From Epiperipatus broadwayi (taxonomy: Eukaryota; Onychophora; Udeonychophora; Euonychophora; Peripatidae): DNA of 64,000 nucleotides. The notes under the pieces were generated by a model that had not been told where the DNA came from, did no database searches, and worked only from the letters and a program-made list of their open reading frames with translations. Shown here one piece after another: positions 1-11,006 of this stretch (positions within the stretch are counted from its first letter, which is position 1; every line of letters begins with the position of its first letter). The translations under genes and the position numbers were made by a program. The stretch covers positions 5,605,717-5,669,716 of the forward strand of contig JAQFVV010000056.1 of NCBI GenBank assembly GCA_028023455.1, given 5' to 3'.

Positions 1-192
1 TATTCTTGAGACTTTATTCTCTCCTATAGATTTATTTGGCAATTCACAATTATACTTATATCATTATAACTATTTTTGACATGATTTTACAAAATTCCAA
101 AATATTTGATCCTTCTTAAAGCATTATCTCTTTATTTTTTGCATAAATCCTCTAGTTTCAGTAAAAATTTTATCAGTAAATTGCGGCTTTTT

Positions 193-510
193 TCAACCAG
201 CTATCTTTGTTTTAGTTTTTAAAAGTGGATCAGTTATTTTCCTACTGATTTCAATCAAATTTGAATCATATTCAAAATCTGTTAATATTTGAAAACAATT
301 TGCAAGTTCTAATATAAATTCATTAAAATATTTCTGAAGATTAGGAAAATCAACTGTGAATATTGTTGTTCTTAATAATTTCTGTCTTTCTAGTTTTGCA
401 TTAACACGTATCTTACATCTCAGTAATCGATGATGACTTTGTGAGTTGGATTTTTTAAGAACATTACAATCTTGAAATATGTATTTTCTGTTAGTCAAAA
501 TATAATCCAA
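193..510 (-). pseudogene. RTE endonuclease C-terminal fragment (copy A)
   Basis: A 105-codon open stretch aligns to residues ~254-360 of the intact RTE protein at 23764-26721. It starts at the conserved DYILTNRKY motif of the apurinic-type endonuclease. The catalytic SDH motif reads SHH here, so the conserved Asp is lost. It then continues into the linker between endonuclease and RT. It is a relic, not a gene. Confidence 0.85.
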
Positions 511-626
511 TTCTGCTGTACCCTCATTTAAATGTTTCCATGTCCATTTCCTTTAACATTTTTCTCAAAACAAGAATTCATACTATAAAGTTTTTCTTTT
601 TTTCCAAATTCCACAAGTCTATCTCT

Positions 627-827
627 CTAATTTCTATTACCATAACCAAAAATATCTACAGCAATTTCAACTTTCAATTGTTTACCAATTCTAGCATTAA
701 ATTTTTCCATAACAATTTTAAAATGTTGTTTGGTCTGATCAAAAGGCTTTTGTATATCCATATAAAAATCCTCTACTATTTCATTATTATAAGAATTTGT
801 TGGAGCATAAACATGAATTACTTGCAT
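627..827 (-). pseudogene. RTE endonuclease central fragment (copy A)
   Basis: A 66-codon open stretch corresponds to residues ~147-212 of the intact RTE protein. The VYAPT motif is preserved, but the catalytic GDFN motif reads EKFN, so the conserved Asp is gone. The stretch is separated by frame breaks from the fragment at 193-510 and belongs to the same dead LINE copy. Confidence 0.85.
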
Positions 828-1576
828 TTACTATCTGCTATGAAGTTGAATAACTAATCTTGCCACTATGTCCATACACCATCAATCTTCACTATAATGA
901 ATCCTATTCCACTTGTACTTCCAATGTTTGTTCATTTATAGTACAGTATATGTCCACTTTTTAAATCAATTACTTCTTCACCTTTTCTTCTAATTTCATA
1001 AAGTCCAATAAGGTCTCATTTAATATAAGATACTTCTTCCAATTCTTGCAATCGTCTTTCACTTGAAAGTGATCTGTAGTTGTAAGTATGTAAATAAAAG
1101 ATCATCATCAAATGGTAGCCTGGATCTGAAATCAGGGTATTCTTAGCACCATCCACTATCGGCCACCAACTATTGTCTTGGTACATGATTTTATAGCCTC
1201 CAGGGAATAAGAGTCATGATTTATTTTTGTCTGCTATGATTGTAAATATCTATCACAATTTTTTTTCCCATTCACATAAACATTCACTCTGTTTTCAAGA
1301 AAACTTGACTGATATTTCAGTTAAAAGCTATCAACCAACTGAAAAGAAAGACCATGATATTTCTTGATCTCTGAGTCAGAGGTAAAATGCCAATAAACTT
1401 ATTATTCTGGCTAAATCATGTTGATAAGCAGCCCATATATATTTGTATATTATATGAATAATCACATAGTAATAACAGCTGCAACAACAAGAACATATGG
1501 AGAAGACACTAGGAATTTGCCCTGCTCAGTTCCTTAAAGACCTCCAAGAGGAAAAAGAGTATCCCTTTCTGCAGTG

Positions 1577-2340
1577 GTATTTTAAAAAAATTCCCTTATT
1601 TGATATGAGATTGGTCTCCTTCGAATGACAGTTGCAACAAACAACACAGGAGGAAATATACTTTTTGAAAATAATAGATATATTTTTAAAATCAATGTTA
1701 AATGTTACATAAGTTTTAGATGGGACTTAAAAAAAGTAGATATCTTTGCTACAATTATATTTCCTGGAAAAAAAAAACTTTAAAAAAATTTTTTTTTAGA
1801 TGAAACTGTTACTGAATCTGTTTATTACATTATCTATCATCAAATAGAATATGTAATTTTTTAAATTACTCTTTTGATCTCTCAATGTGTTTCATTTTTG
1901 TGTACATTTATTTTCATCAACACTTAATAATACATGCACCACAAGTCCTTAATTTATTAATATTTACAAAACTTAATAAGAGATTTCATTAACTCAAATG
2001 TAGTATTGTCCAACCTGATCATAGAAAATAGCAATTTTGTGATCCCAAATGATAACTCACTAATATGTTAACTGTTCGAGGTGATTTTTATCAAGTTATC
2101 TAAGTAAGCATATCATGGAGTTGGTATATCTGTTATATTTTGTTTAAAATCCTCCTCCTTACATATATCGTTCATTGCATAGTGAACATTTTGTTAATAA
2201 CCTTTGATTCAAACAAAATACATATTGTTTAATGAATTGTGAATATAGAGTAATTTTCACACACACACATATAAACAGATTCTTTTTTATACATATAGTA
2301 GGCACATATGTAAATTGAAATTATAATATAAACAAAATGA
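1577..2340. other. AT-rich spacer, nothing recognised
   Basis: AT-rich DNA with homopolymer runs and a short CA run near 2260. No ORF, RNA gene or repeat family was recognised here. Confidence 0.6.
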
Positions 2341-2346
2341 AATAAT

Positions 2347-2650
2347 AATATAGTTACTGATAATAAATTAAAAGAGAGCACATTTTACATATCATTTATT
2401 CACATTCACTGAAAAAAAAAAAAATGTACTTAACCTTATCTTCATTTTAAAAAATTAATAAAATGAATAGTGAAGTGTTAAACTTATACTGCAAATAAAA
2501 AATATTTAAATAATATCCTTCTTCTATAATAACTTTCCTTACAGAAACACTATAGCAGACTATGGTCTGTTTAATTGTTTTGTTATTAAATAATAATAAT
2601 AATAATAATAATAATATAGTTCTTAATAATAAATTGAGAGAGCACATTTA
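2347..2650. repeat. 38-bp direct repeats bracketing an interspersed repeat
   Basis: A ~38-bp motif at 2347-2386 recurs at 2612-2650; both contain ataataaatt followed by agagagcacattt. Between them, 2440-2600 resembles 6990-7110 (shared run tagaaacactata and the following context). A (TAA)n microsatellite lies at 2588-2616. The arrangement looks like an old small repeat or tandem duplication. Its family is unknown. Confidence 0.6.
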
Positions 2651-2654
2651 TTTT

Positions 2655-3408
2655 TTAACCTTTGAACGATGATTATATAACTGGCGAATGAGTTAAAAAT
2701 CAAAACTTGTAATTGGCCAACTCACAACTTTAACAAAATCTATTGTTAAAATAGATCACTTTTAATAATATAAATACGTTAGTTTCATTTGTAAAAAGTA
2801 TATTACTGAATTTTAAGATTCGAAAGCAAACGAAAATCTTTTCAAAAATAAAATTTGATTTATAATTTAAAAAATATTCAATTACGTGAAATAAAAGTAA
2901 CCGCTATTTAACCAACCAAAAAGATTGCTGACCAATCTTTTTTACTTTCGTTACGATCAATATGTAGCAATAAATAAATAATTCTTGGTAATATCTTAAC
3001 TATTTTTCTAAAATAATTTGATTTTTAGTATTATTTTATCAATAATAATTTGTAATTCAATTCAAATATTGTTTAAAATGTTGTAAACATTCGTTTATCA
3101 TTTTTGTAATAAAAATCAAAACGAACGTAACTTTTTACTTTTTGGCAGCCATCTACCCTTTCTGACAGAAGTGGGACAGCCAATAAGATTCAAGAAAAGT
3201 TGGTGAGGAGGTGATGCTTTGGTTTTGTTTGACATATATGGTCATTTTTATTGATTTTTTACTTGTAAAATAACTCTGAAGAGGGCACCATCTTACAGAA
3301 CTTTTGATTTTCTTTCTAATGACGTATCATATATATCGTGGGATAAAAAGGCCAATTTGAGTGATGTCAAATCTTCCGTTTTAGACGAGTCATGCATTAT
3401 AAAGTTAA
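2655..3408 (+). mobile_element. piggyBac-like non-autonomous element, copy 1
   Basis: A ~754-bp repeat bounded by TTAA at 2655-2658 and 3405-3408. The left end is TTAACCTTTGAACG; the right end is the complement of a TTAA-(n)CTTTA-type end. TTAA target duplication and CCTTT-type termini are piggyBac hallmarks. The internal sequence is shared with 15204-16080, 33918-34848 and, inverted, 35792-36567. It encodes no transposase, so it would be a non-autonomous element. The family call is inferred from the ends only. Confidence 0.65.
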
Positions 3409-4329
3409 ATGAAATATTTTTATCTGCCGTAAACTATTAAATTTTATTAGAGCACTGCCAGTCAGATATAGCACATATATTAAAAACAAGAAAGAAAAAA
3501 TATTAATAATTTTAAAACTGTAATTTCTTTTTAAAAAGTCAAAAGGTTGCAATTAATATGGTTTTTTTTGTTAATATATATTATGCTTTAATGTGTATAG
3601 GCACGCACAACCATGTAAGTTTATGATTGTAAATGTGGTACCTTACGATGAGTGCCCTTTGGGAATTTATTTCAGTGTAACCCTATTTAAGCACTTCAAT
3701 TAATCATAATTAAGTTGATGGTATATATAATTGTGCTGTAAATATACACGTATAAACCCATTATCTCTTAAAACGTATTTACTTAAATGCAACCTTCCTA
3801 AATAAATAATTTGCTTGTCATGCCATGTGTTTAAAAATTAAATGTAGAGAAAAGAGAACTCTTGGAGGGAGGAGGCATAAACGTAGATGATTTATAAAAA
3901 AACGATAGTCAACATTTTTTTTTTGTATATAGTCTTTTTGCAAAATTACTAACCAAATGTCTTCGTTAATTGTGTACCATAATTACTAACCCTAAATAAT
4001 TTTTTTTTTGTTTATTTTTTTAAGCAGTTTACTGATATATAACGGGCATACATGCCATTACATTCTAATAAATAAAATTAAAAATAAAAGTTCGCAGATA
4101 AAAACTTCTTTTTTTTTTAAGAATTAAAAATTTAAAAATTGAAAGTTAAAAGTCATCTAAACTTTATATATATAAAATCGCCCAGATGAAAAATTATTAA
4201 AAGAAAACTTTATTAATAAAAAAGGAAAAAGTTTTAAAACTAAATTTTCAACAAAAATTTAAAAAGATTTAAAGATAAAAATATATATCTTTAAGAATGT
4301 ACAAATTTAATTAAGGCTATTGTAAAATG
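3409..4329. other. AT-rich spacer, nothing recognised
   Basis: Very AT-rich sequence with poly-A and poly-T runs. No coding or structured element was recognised. Confidence 0.6.
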
Positions 4330-4620
4330 GAAATGATTATTTTAATTAGTTAAAAGTAAGCTAGCCCTTGGGCATTTCAAAATGTATAAGTAAAGGTCAG
4401 ATAGGAGAGAAAAAACAATAAAAACTAATAGCCAATAAAAGAAATCCCTCAGGAAATGGACTTCAATGAAAAGATCATCATCGTCATGACATAATGTCCA
4501 CTGGATCCAAAAGTTTACAATAAAAGGAAAAGTTTGAAATAATAAAAAAAGATATAAGAGAAGATAGAGATGTGATAGAGAGATGATGCTATATGTGTTA
4601 GTGTGGACAGAGTTGAAGGA

Positions 4621-4653
4621 GAAGGAATTGAAAGACACACTTTCAATTCCTTC
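4621..4653. repeat. Perfect 14-bp stem hairpin
   Basis: gaaggaattgaaag, a 5-nt acaca loop, then the exact reverse complement. It lies inside R1 copy 1. No function is evident. Confidence 0.75.
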
Positions 4654-5913
4654 AGTTTTTCTAAAAAAAAAAAAATGACATCATTTTCCATATTGCGGAC
4701 TACAGGCTATCAAGACCTGGAAATAAAATACCAGGTAAAGTAAAAAACCTCTGGATGAATCAATAAAACGGCCAACAGCATACCGGTCTCCCCAGGATAT
4801 CAGGACAATTAACACTGGAACCCAAATGGCAAGCAACGGTTTAAAGATGAACTTTTCTAAACAGTAAGAACTATATAAGCAATGAACATTTTCAAAATAG
4901 TAAGAACTTTAATTCCAAAACCTTTTCCTTATTTAATAGAAATAGAATCCTATCTGACCAACATAAATTATTATTAATAACTAATTTTATTTGATGTATT
5001 TTTTTTTAGTCATTTCCATTAAGTTATTTGTTTCGTTCTTTTAAGTTTTTATTATGATTTTTTTTCCTGTTAAACTAAACTCAATAAATGTTAATTTTAA
5101 GTCGGGCATGAATGGCTGCATAGATTTGTAAAGTTATATTAATTTAATTAAGGGAGGGTAAATCTTAGGTTATTTGTTTCATAGTTAAATTGGGTTAATC
5201 GATTGGATATTTTGGTGTAATTAGTAAATGTAGTACGAGATCCGCTATGTGCAGGATCACATGATATGCCACCCTTGGGCAAAATAAGTCCCATTTCGTA
5301 CTGACCAACGGAATCAGACGTATTCCCTGCTCCTTGGATCATCCCTTTAGCCTATGGAATGAAATAGTAAGACAGTAAAAAGGACTGCAATCCCTTTCCA
5401 TGGAGTTTTTTTATTGTTCTTTTCGCCAGACAGATGTAACATTCCTGTACTGGATGAGAGACAATGTCTTCTTTATAACCATGCTGTTCAGATGTGCATT
5501 CCTGCCAGTAAGGTATTGTGCTGTTGTATTTCTGCTGCATTGAATACATTGATATATCAGATAGATTGACATTAGTTTGACTGCGAACTTTGGGCCTAAG
5601 AGTTTTCCCTGTGAACTTCTAAAATAAAAGTTAAAACGTAAATTAAATTCTAAAATAAAAGTCAAAAAGTAAGTTAAATTTTAAAGTAAAAGTGATATTA
5701 AAATGATTCTAAATTTTATTTATATGTGTTTAATAAATGTTTGTGTATGTTATTACAGGCAGTGGCTTCTTTTATTTTTGTTAATATTGAAAAAAATATT
5801 TTAAGAATTTATATCTTATAAATCTCTGCATCTCACTGAGCTAGTGGCATGTGCTGATGGTCGGAATAAAATATATATGTAAAATTTGGATCTTAACAGT
5901 GCGTATCTGCCTA

Positions 5914-6093
5914 CTCTATAAATTTTTCAGGTTCAAATAACCTGGTGGCACCCTGTAGCACAGATATAGTAAGACTTCTAATTACATTCGACCATTATAA
6001 TTCCTCTATAAATTTTCCAGGTTCAAATAACCTGGTGGCATCCTGTAGCACAGATATGGTAAGACTTCTAATTACATCCAACCATTATAATAT
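5914..6093 (+). repeat. 90-bp tandem duplication at the R1 end
   Basis: Two head-to-tail 90-bp units, 5914-6003 and 6004-6093, start with ctctataaattt and contain the ttcaaataacctggtggca block. They differ at only a few positions. R1 copy 2 has a single diverged version of the unit near 31745-31810, so the duplication is private to copy 1. Confidence 0.85.
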
Positions 6094-6100
6094 ATTATAT

Positions 6101-7529
6101 GTTCATTCATTCACATTCTTTCAAAAAAAATAAAAAAATGAATATTCTAATGTTAAACTTTTATTGCAATTAAATACACATTAACATGTTCAGCATAAAA
6201 TCACTGTGTCTATGCTCAAAGTTTGACATTTTAGGCATTACTGTATCTATAACTTATATTATGGTGTGCAATGGTTTGCAGCTATTCTTTTCTCTAATAC
6301 TGCAAATTTAAAAAACCTGAAGATGTCAGCATTATATAAACATTTTTGAGTGATTAATTTGTGATTGGCTAAGTATTTTAGATTGTTTTAACCTATGGCT
6401 AAATAAAAGAAAAAATGTGATTTTCAGTAATTGGTTTACAAATTAATGATTATGATGCAATCTATTTGTAAGATTTATTGTTAAACCAAAAAAAATATAT
6501 CACTAATAGGGGATTGCCCTTTAAAACATTTTATTTTTAAAAAGACAGTTCTTAGAATGTTTGTTATGGCAATTGGAAGCTGCTTCTACTGGTTAAAAAA
6601 AAATCACTTTTGTGAAAACAATAAATAAAATATTCTTTAAAATTTTAATAATCGTCAATAATTTATTAACTTTTAAAATTTTTATTTTTTTCTTTGAGGC
6701 TCACTAATCTTAAATATATAATTTTTTTAAAAATATAAACTTTTAATATTTCATTCTACTAACTTTTTGAATAGGAAAATTATGTACAATGGTGGTGTAC
6801 TCCATAGTTATAGATAAGAACTTCATTTAGATATTTAATTTCATATATATAAAATGTTTTTTTTTTTTAAAATTACAGTCATATAAAAACTTACATTTAC
6901 TAAATATAAAATACATTTTTTATATATAAGATATATAAAAAAGATTTAATTGTAAAAGTAAAATATTGCAATATGGAGGAACACAGAGTGTTAGATACAG
7001 AATTCCACCAAGATAGTTAAATGATATCCTTTTTCTTCAACAACCTTTTCTCTTATAGAAACACTATAAAAAACTGCGACCTTTCTAATTATTTTGTTTT
7101 TAAATCTATATGAACTTCAGAATCTATATATTTATTTCTATTCAGTGTTAGCTGTTTTAAATACTCAGTTAAATTCTTCAAACGTTAATCTTTCACATGC
7201 AATTCAAGAACATTTTACAATTCTTTTTTTTTTTTGCCACTACTAAATTGCTACTCTTCAATCCACTCATTTGAAAAATATATTTCATAAAATTTTGTAA
7301 AACTTTTAACTTTAAGCTTAAAAAAAATTTATTGCGTGAAATATTCTAGAAAATAAAAATTCAGAAAGAATAAAAAATGTGAATCATAAAATGTGCTTTC
7401 ATTTAACCCAAATAAACATTATTAATAAATATGATCACTTTATAACATTATGAAACAGAAAAATGGCTGCTTTAATATCATACAATTTATTAACTAATTT
7501 TAAAGTTTCTATTTTTGCTTATATATATA
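6101..7529. other. AT-rich spacer with traces of the 2.4-2.6 kb repeat
   Basis: Mostly featureless AT-rich DNA. The stretches ~6105-6180 and ~6990-7110 resemble 2400-2480 and 2500-2590 (shared tagaaacactata and neighbouring sequence), suggesting a second dispersed copy of that unit. No genes were seen. Confidence 0.5.
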
Positions 7530-8903
7530 TTATAACGTTTTCCGTTTTGCTAGGCCTCTACACGCTAATATAAACTGCTGCGTGAGTTGATCAAGCTATG
7601 TCAAAAAAGAAGAAAGTTGTATTTCTATTCTAAAAACATAGCTATATTTCCTGATCAACTCGGCCTATTAATAGTTGAGAATTATGCTATTGACGAAATC
7701 AGCTTTTAATTTATTTAATATGGGCGCCAGGACCTTTTATTCTAAAGAGTCCGCTGAAATAGTCAAATAACATCTCACGAATAAAAAAAGAAAAATACTT
7801 TTAACTTAATCGGTATTGCATCATACCGTAACGAGAATTATTTTTTTAAGATTATTATTCCTGGGCTTATTCAAACATATTGGCAAAGGTAAATTACGTT
7901 TTAAATCTTATTAAACTAATAATAAATTAATAAAAAAAATAATAACTATTATTAATAACGCACAAATGAAAATTGATATTAGAAATATTTTTTTATTATA
8001 ACAGATTAAAAATCTGTTTAAGTTGAAATGAGAATTCCTAATCAAGCAAATTAGAGAGAACACATATTAATTCAAACATGACACAATCAATAAAATAAAA
8101 TAATTAATTAAAAAGTTCTGGTATAAACAAAAGTCTCTGGTACAGAAAAAATGAAAGTCTCTATCGGGATTATTTTAAGACTTGTTTGCAAATGCTTAAT
8201 TTTGTCACAATCAGGAATAAGTAGTCTTACCGGTAAGTTTTAGTGAATTCACAATGGTTGTAGATAACTATGCATAGTTTTTTGGGGTTAACATGAGCTC
8301 ACGGCCATTGATTATAAATTGATCTTGGTGCTGGTTCCATAGGCTAGTCGCGTAAGCTTCTCTGGTGTCCATCGGTAACGATGTCAGCTAAAGCTCCGGT
8401 CTACTCTCGTATGAAGAACTTTTTCATCGTAGAGTGGTCTGGATTCTTTAATCCAAAACCAACCAAAAGAATATCAGGCAAACCAAGACGTTCCTCCAAC
8501 CGAATCCCTCCTTTTTATACCAGAGGTCCAGTTTTCAGACTTCTGCGCATGCTATTATCATGGCGTTTTTTGGTTCATAATCTTGTAGATTCTTTATAAA
8601 ATTTACGTTATAAAGTTCTCTTTTCTTATCAAGTTTTTCGGCCATCTTTAATTAGCCAAAATATTTTTACTTTCTCTTATCTTTTTTATTTTACTTTTGG
8701 AATTCTTTTGTTCTCTCCAATTCTACTTTTATTTCTACTTACATAAAAAAAAAAAAAACGAAAGAATAATTTAACTTTCATTGTACGTTATTTTTTTTTT
8801 TTAAAAAAAAATTAGTCAAAAAAAAAATCTAAATTTACTTTTATTTTTTTAGCTTTTACCAAATGCCAATATATTTGCAACGTATATAATTAAATGTTAC
8901 AAT
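7530..8903. repeat. LTR-like direct repeat, left copy
   Basis: A 1374-bp unit is nearly identical to 9640-11006. It starts TTATAACGTT and ends with a TGTTACAA-type terminus, giving short inverted ends (TTRTAACRTT). The left flank is an (AT)n tract, and another lies just outside the right copy. A hairpin is formed by gagttgatca (from 7584) and tgatcaactc (to 7661). The length and the terminal arrangement suggest a long terminal repeat, but the standard TG...CA ends are not clear. Confidence 0.7.
8381..8599 (+). CDS. Unknown 72-aa basic ORF inside the left direct repeat
   Basis: The ORF starts MSAKAPVYSRMKNFF and encodes a basic, Pro/Arg-rich peptide with a hydrophobic C-terminus. I do not recognise it. 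The related ORF at 10488-10697 differs by a few substitutions, mostly replacement changes, and by a frame-changing difference near the 3' end. There is therefore no sign of purifying selection between the copies. It may be a chance ORF in a repeat, or the relic of a captured exon. Confidence 0.25.
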   Translation: MSAKAPVYSRMKNFFIVEWSGFFNPKPTKRISGKPRRSSNRIPPFYTRGPVFRLLRMLLSWRFLVHNLVDSL

Positions 8904-9639
8904 ACCACCAGTGCCCGGATGATGAGAATAAAATAGGGGTTTACACTAATTTTATTCTTAAGTTTTTAAATTCATATTCGTGGTTTTTTTTTTTATGTAG
9001 TAGCGTGCTGATATATTCCGTAGATTCATTCACAAGCGACATTCGGCTTTAATGCCCACTTTTAGGTCTAACATGGTGGGAATGGAAAATATTTCACATT
9101 CATCTGTGTCCTTTCCACTTTAGTGTAATATTAATGATAAGAAGCCCAAGTTATAAGCACAAACAAGCATTGCTCATCGTTCTGAGTCTTACAGGCTCAC
9201 GGCAACTTGGTCCAACTTGATCCGCCTTCCCCTTTATTGGGATCCCTGCTAGAAATAGTCTGATGGGCATATAAAGGTGGTCTTATGTTAATATACTACA
9301 TACTAGGACTCGGGGCTATGTTTTTCCCCTCTTCAGTAACCGCCTACCCGGTCAAATACTTGTGACTTACGTCTACATCAGCCACGATCATGGTTTTTTT
9401 TAAACATATCAAAAAAAAAATATATACATATATTTTTTTCTTTCTGGAAGTCATATTAAAAAAATATTTTTATATATTTTAATAACCAGGGTTTAATTAG
9501 TTAGTTAGTTTTTATATATATAAAAACTACTATTTATTTTCTGGCTGTGAGTTTCTTTGGGTCATCGTTGTAACATTCTTTATCATTACAACTTATCTCA
9601 GGTTGTGTTGTTAAATCGAAGCCCGAGTTGGGTAAGCCA
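8904..9639. mobile_element. 736-bp core between the LTR-like repeats
   Basis: Unique sequence between the two direct repeats, GC-richer near 9000-9400, with no ORF of note. Read on the minus strand, the bases next to the right repeat are TGGCTTACCCAACTCGGG, which resembles a tRNA primer-binding site directly after an LTR. No convincing polypurine tract was found at the other border. The motif ttgtaacattctttatcattacaa at 9568-9591 (cited in two halves: ttgtaacattc and tcattacaa) mimics the repeat ends. Confidence 0.45.
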
Positions 9640-11006
9640 TTATAACGTTTTCCATTTTGCTAGGCCTCTACACGCTAATATAAACTGCACACGAGTTGAT
9701 CAAGCTATGTCAAAAAAGAAGAAAGTTGTATTTCTATTCTAAAAACATAGCTATATTTCCTGATCAACTCGGCCTATTAATAGTTGAGAATTATGCTATT
9801 GATGAAATCAGCTTTTAATTTATTTAATATGGGTGCCAGGACCTTTTATTCTAAAGAGTCCGCTGAAATAGTCAAATAACGTCTCACGAATAAAAAAAAG
9901 AAAAATACTTTTAACTTAATCGGTATTGCATCATACCGTAACGAGAATTATTTTTTTAAGATTATTATTCCTGGGCTTATTCAAACATATTGGCAAAGGT
10001 AAATTACGTTTTAAATCTTATTAAACTAATAATAAATTAATAAAAAAAATAATAACTATTATTAATAACACACAAATGAAAATTGATATTAGAAATATTT
10101 TTTTATTATAACAGATTAAAAATCTGTTTAAGTTAAAATGAGAATTCCTAATCAAGCAAATTAGAGAGAACACATATTAATTCAAACATGATGCAATCAA
10201 TAAAATAAAATAATTAATTAAAAAGTTCTGGTATAAACAAAAGTCTCTTGTACAGAAAAAATGAAAGTCTCTATCGGGATTATTTTAAGACTTGTTTGCA
10301 AACGCTTAATTTTGTCACAATCAGGAATAAGTAGTCTTACCGGTAAGTTTTAGTGAATTCACAATGGTTGTAGATAACTATGCATAGTTTTTCGGGGTTA
10401 ACATGAGCTCACGGCCATTGATTATAAATTGATCTTGGTGCTGGTTCCATAGGCTAGTCGCGTAAGCTTCTCTGGTGTCCATCGGTAATGATGTCAGCTA
10501 AAGCTCCGGTCTACTCTCGTATGAAGAACTTTTTCATCATAGAGTGGTCTGGATTCTTTAATCCAAAACCAACCAAAAGAATATCAGGCAAACCAAGACG
10601 TTCCTCCAACCGAACCCCTCCTTTTTATACTAGAGGTCCAGTTTTCAGACTTCTGCGCATGCTATTATCATGGTGTTTTGTGTTCATAATCTTGTAGATT
10701 CTTTATAAAATTTACATTATAAAGTTCTCTTTTCTTATCAAGTTTTTCGGCCATCTTTAATTAGCCAAAATATTTTTACTTTCTCTTATCTTTTTTTTTT
10801 TTTACTTTTGGAATTCTTTTGTTCTCTCCAATTCTACTTTTATTTCTAATTACATTAAAAAAAATACGAAAGAATAATTTAACTTTCATTGTACGTTATT
10901 TTTTTTTAAAAAAAATTAGTCAAAAAAAAAATCTAAATTTACTTTTATTTTTTAGCTTTTACCAAATGCCAATATATTTGCAACGTATATAAATAAACGT
11001 TACAAT
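9640..11006. repeat. LTR-like direct repeat, right copy
   Basis: This 1367-bp copy of 7530-8903 is offset by ~2110 bp. It begins TTATAACGTT and ends AACGTTACAA, followed directly by (TA)n. It differs from the left copy by scattered substitutions and small indels in homopolymers, implying a fairly recent common origin. The pair could be LTRs of a tiny non-autonomous element or an incomplete tandem duplication of a 2.1 kb unit. Confidence 0.7.
10488..10697 (+). CDS. Unknown 69-aa basic ORF inside the right direct repeat
   Basis: This is the counterpart of the ORF at 8381-8599. It has one extra in-frame Met at the start and a C-terminus altered by an indel. The shared block is KPTKRISGKPRRSSNR, followed by PFYTRGPVFRLLRM. 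It is unrecognised and was probably carried passively in the repeat. Confidence 0.25.
   Translation: MMSAKAPVYSRMKNFFIIEWSGFFNPKPTKRISGKPRRSSNRTPPFYTRGPVFRLLRMLLSWCFVFIIL

Larger units (their letters stand above)
1..1576 (-). mobile_element. RTE-type LINE copy A (5' part, cut by window edge)
   Basis: This is the 5' part of the same RTE-type retrotransposon seen complete at 23749-27047, in the same orientation and clearly diverged from it. It keeps the 5' end (ctgcag at 1569-1574) and the 5' UTR, and runs off the left edge within the region between endonuclease and RT. The original start codon is lost (ATA instead of ATG near 1226). Many indels and stops break the frame, so it is a dead copy. 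Confidence 0.9.
4330..6100. repeat. R1 interspersed repeat, copy 1 (~1.7 kb)
   Basis: This stretch is collinear with 30115-31810, and its right part also matches 60830-61400. Shared landmarks in order are gcccttggg near 4360, aatggcaagcaac near 4827, aatggctgcatagatt at ~5110, acattcctgtactgg at ~5440, and a ttcaaataacctggtggca-type block near 6020. It is GC-richer than its surroundings. Short ORFs here (for example 5148-5342 minus) are not conserved as proteins between copies. It is an unclassified, non-autonomous repeat. Confidence 0.7.

Noticed and set aside
540-857. 105-aa plus-strand ORF
   Set aside because: Antisense of the endonuclease region of LINE copy A; composition and position follow the minus-strand coding relic.
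7530-11006. Standard retrovirus-like LTR element
   Set aside because: The core is too short and has no gag or pol sequence, TG...CA ends are unclear and there is no polypurine tract; it is described only as LTR-like.
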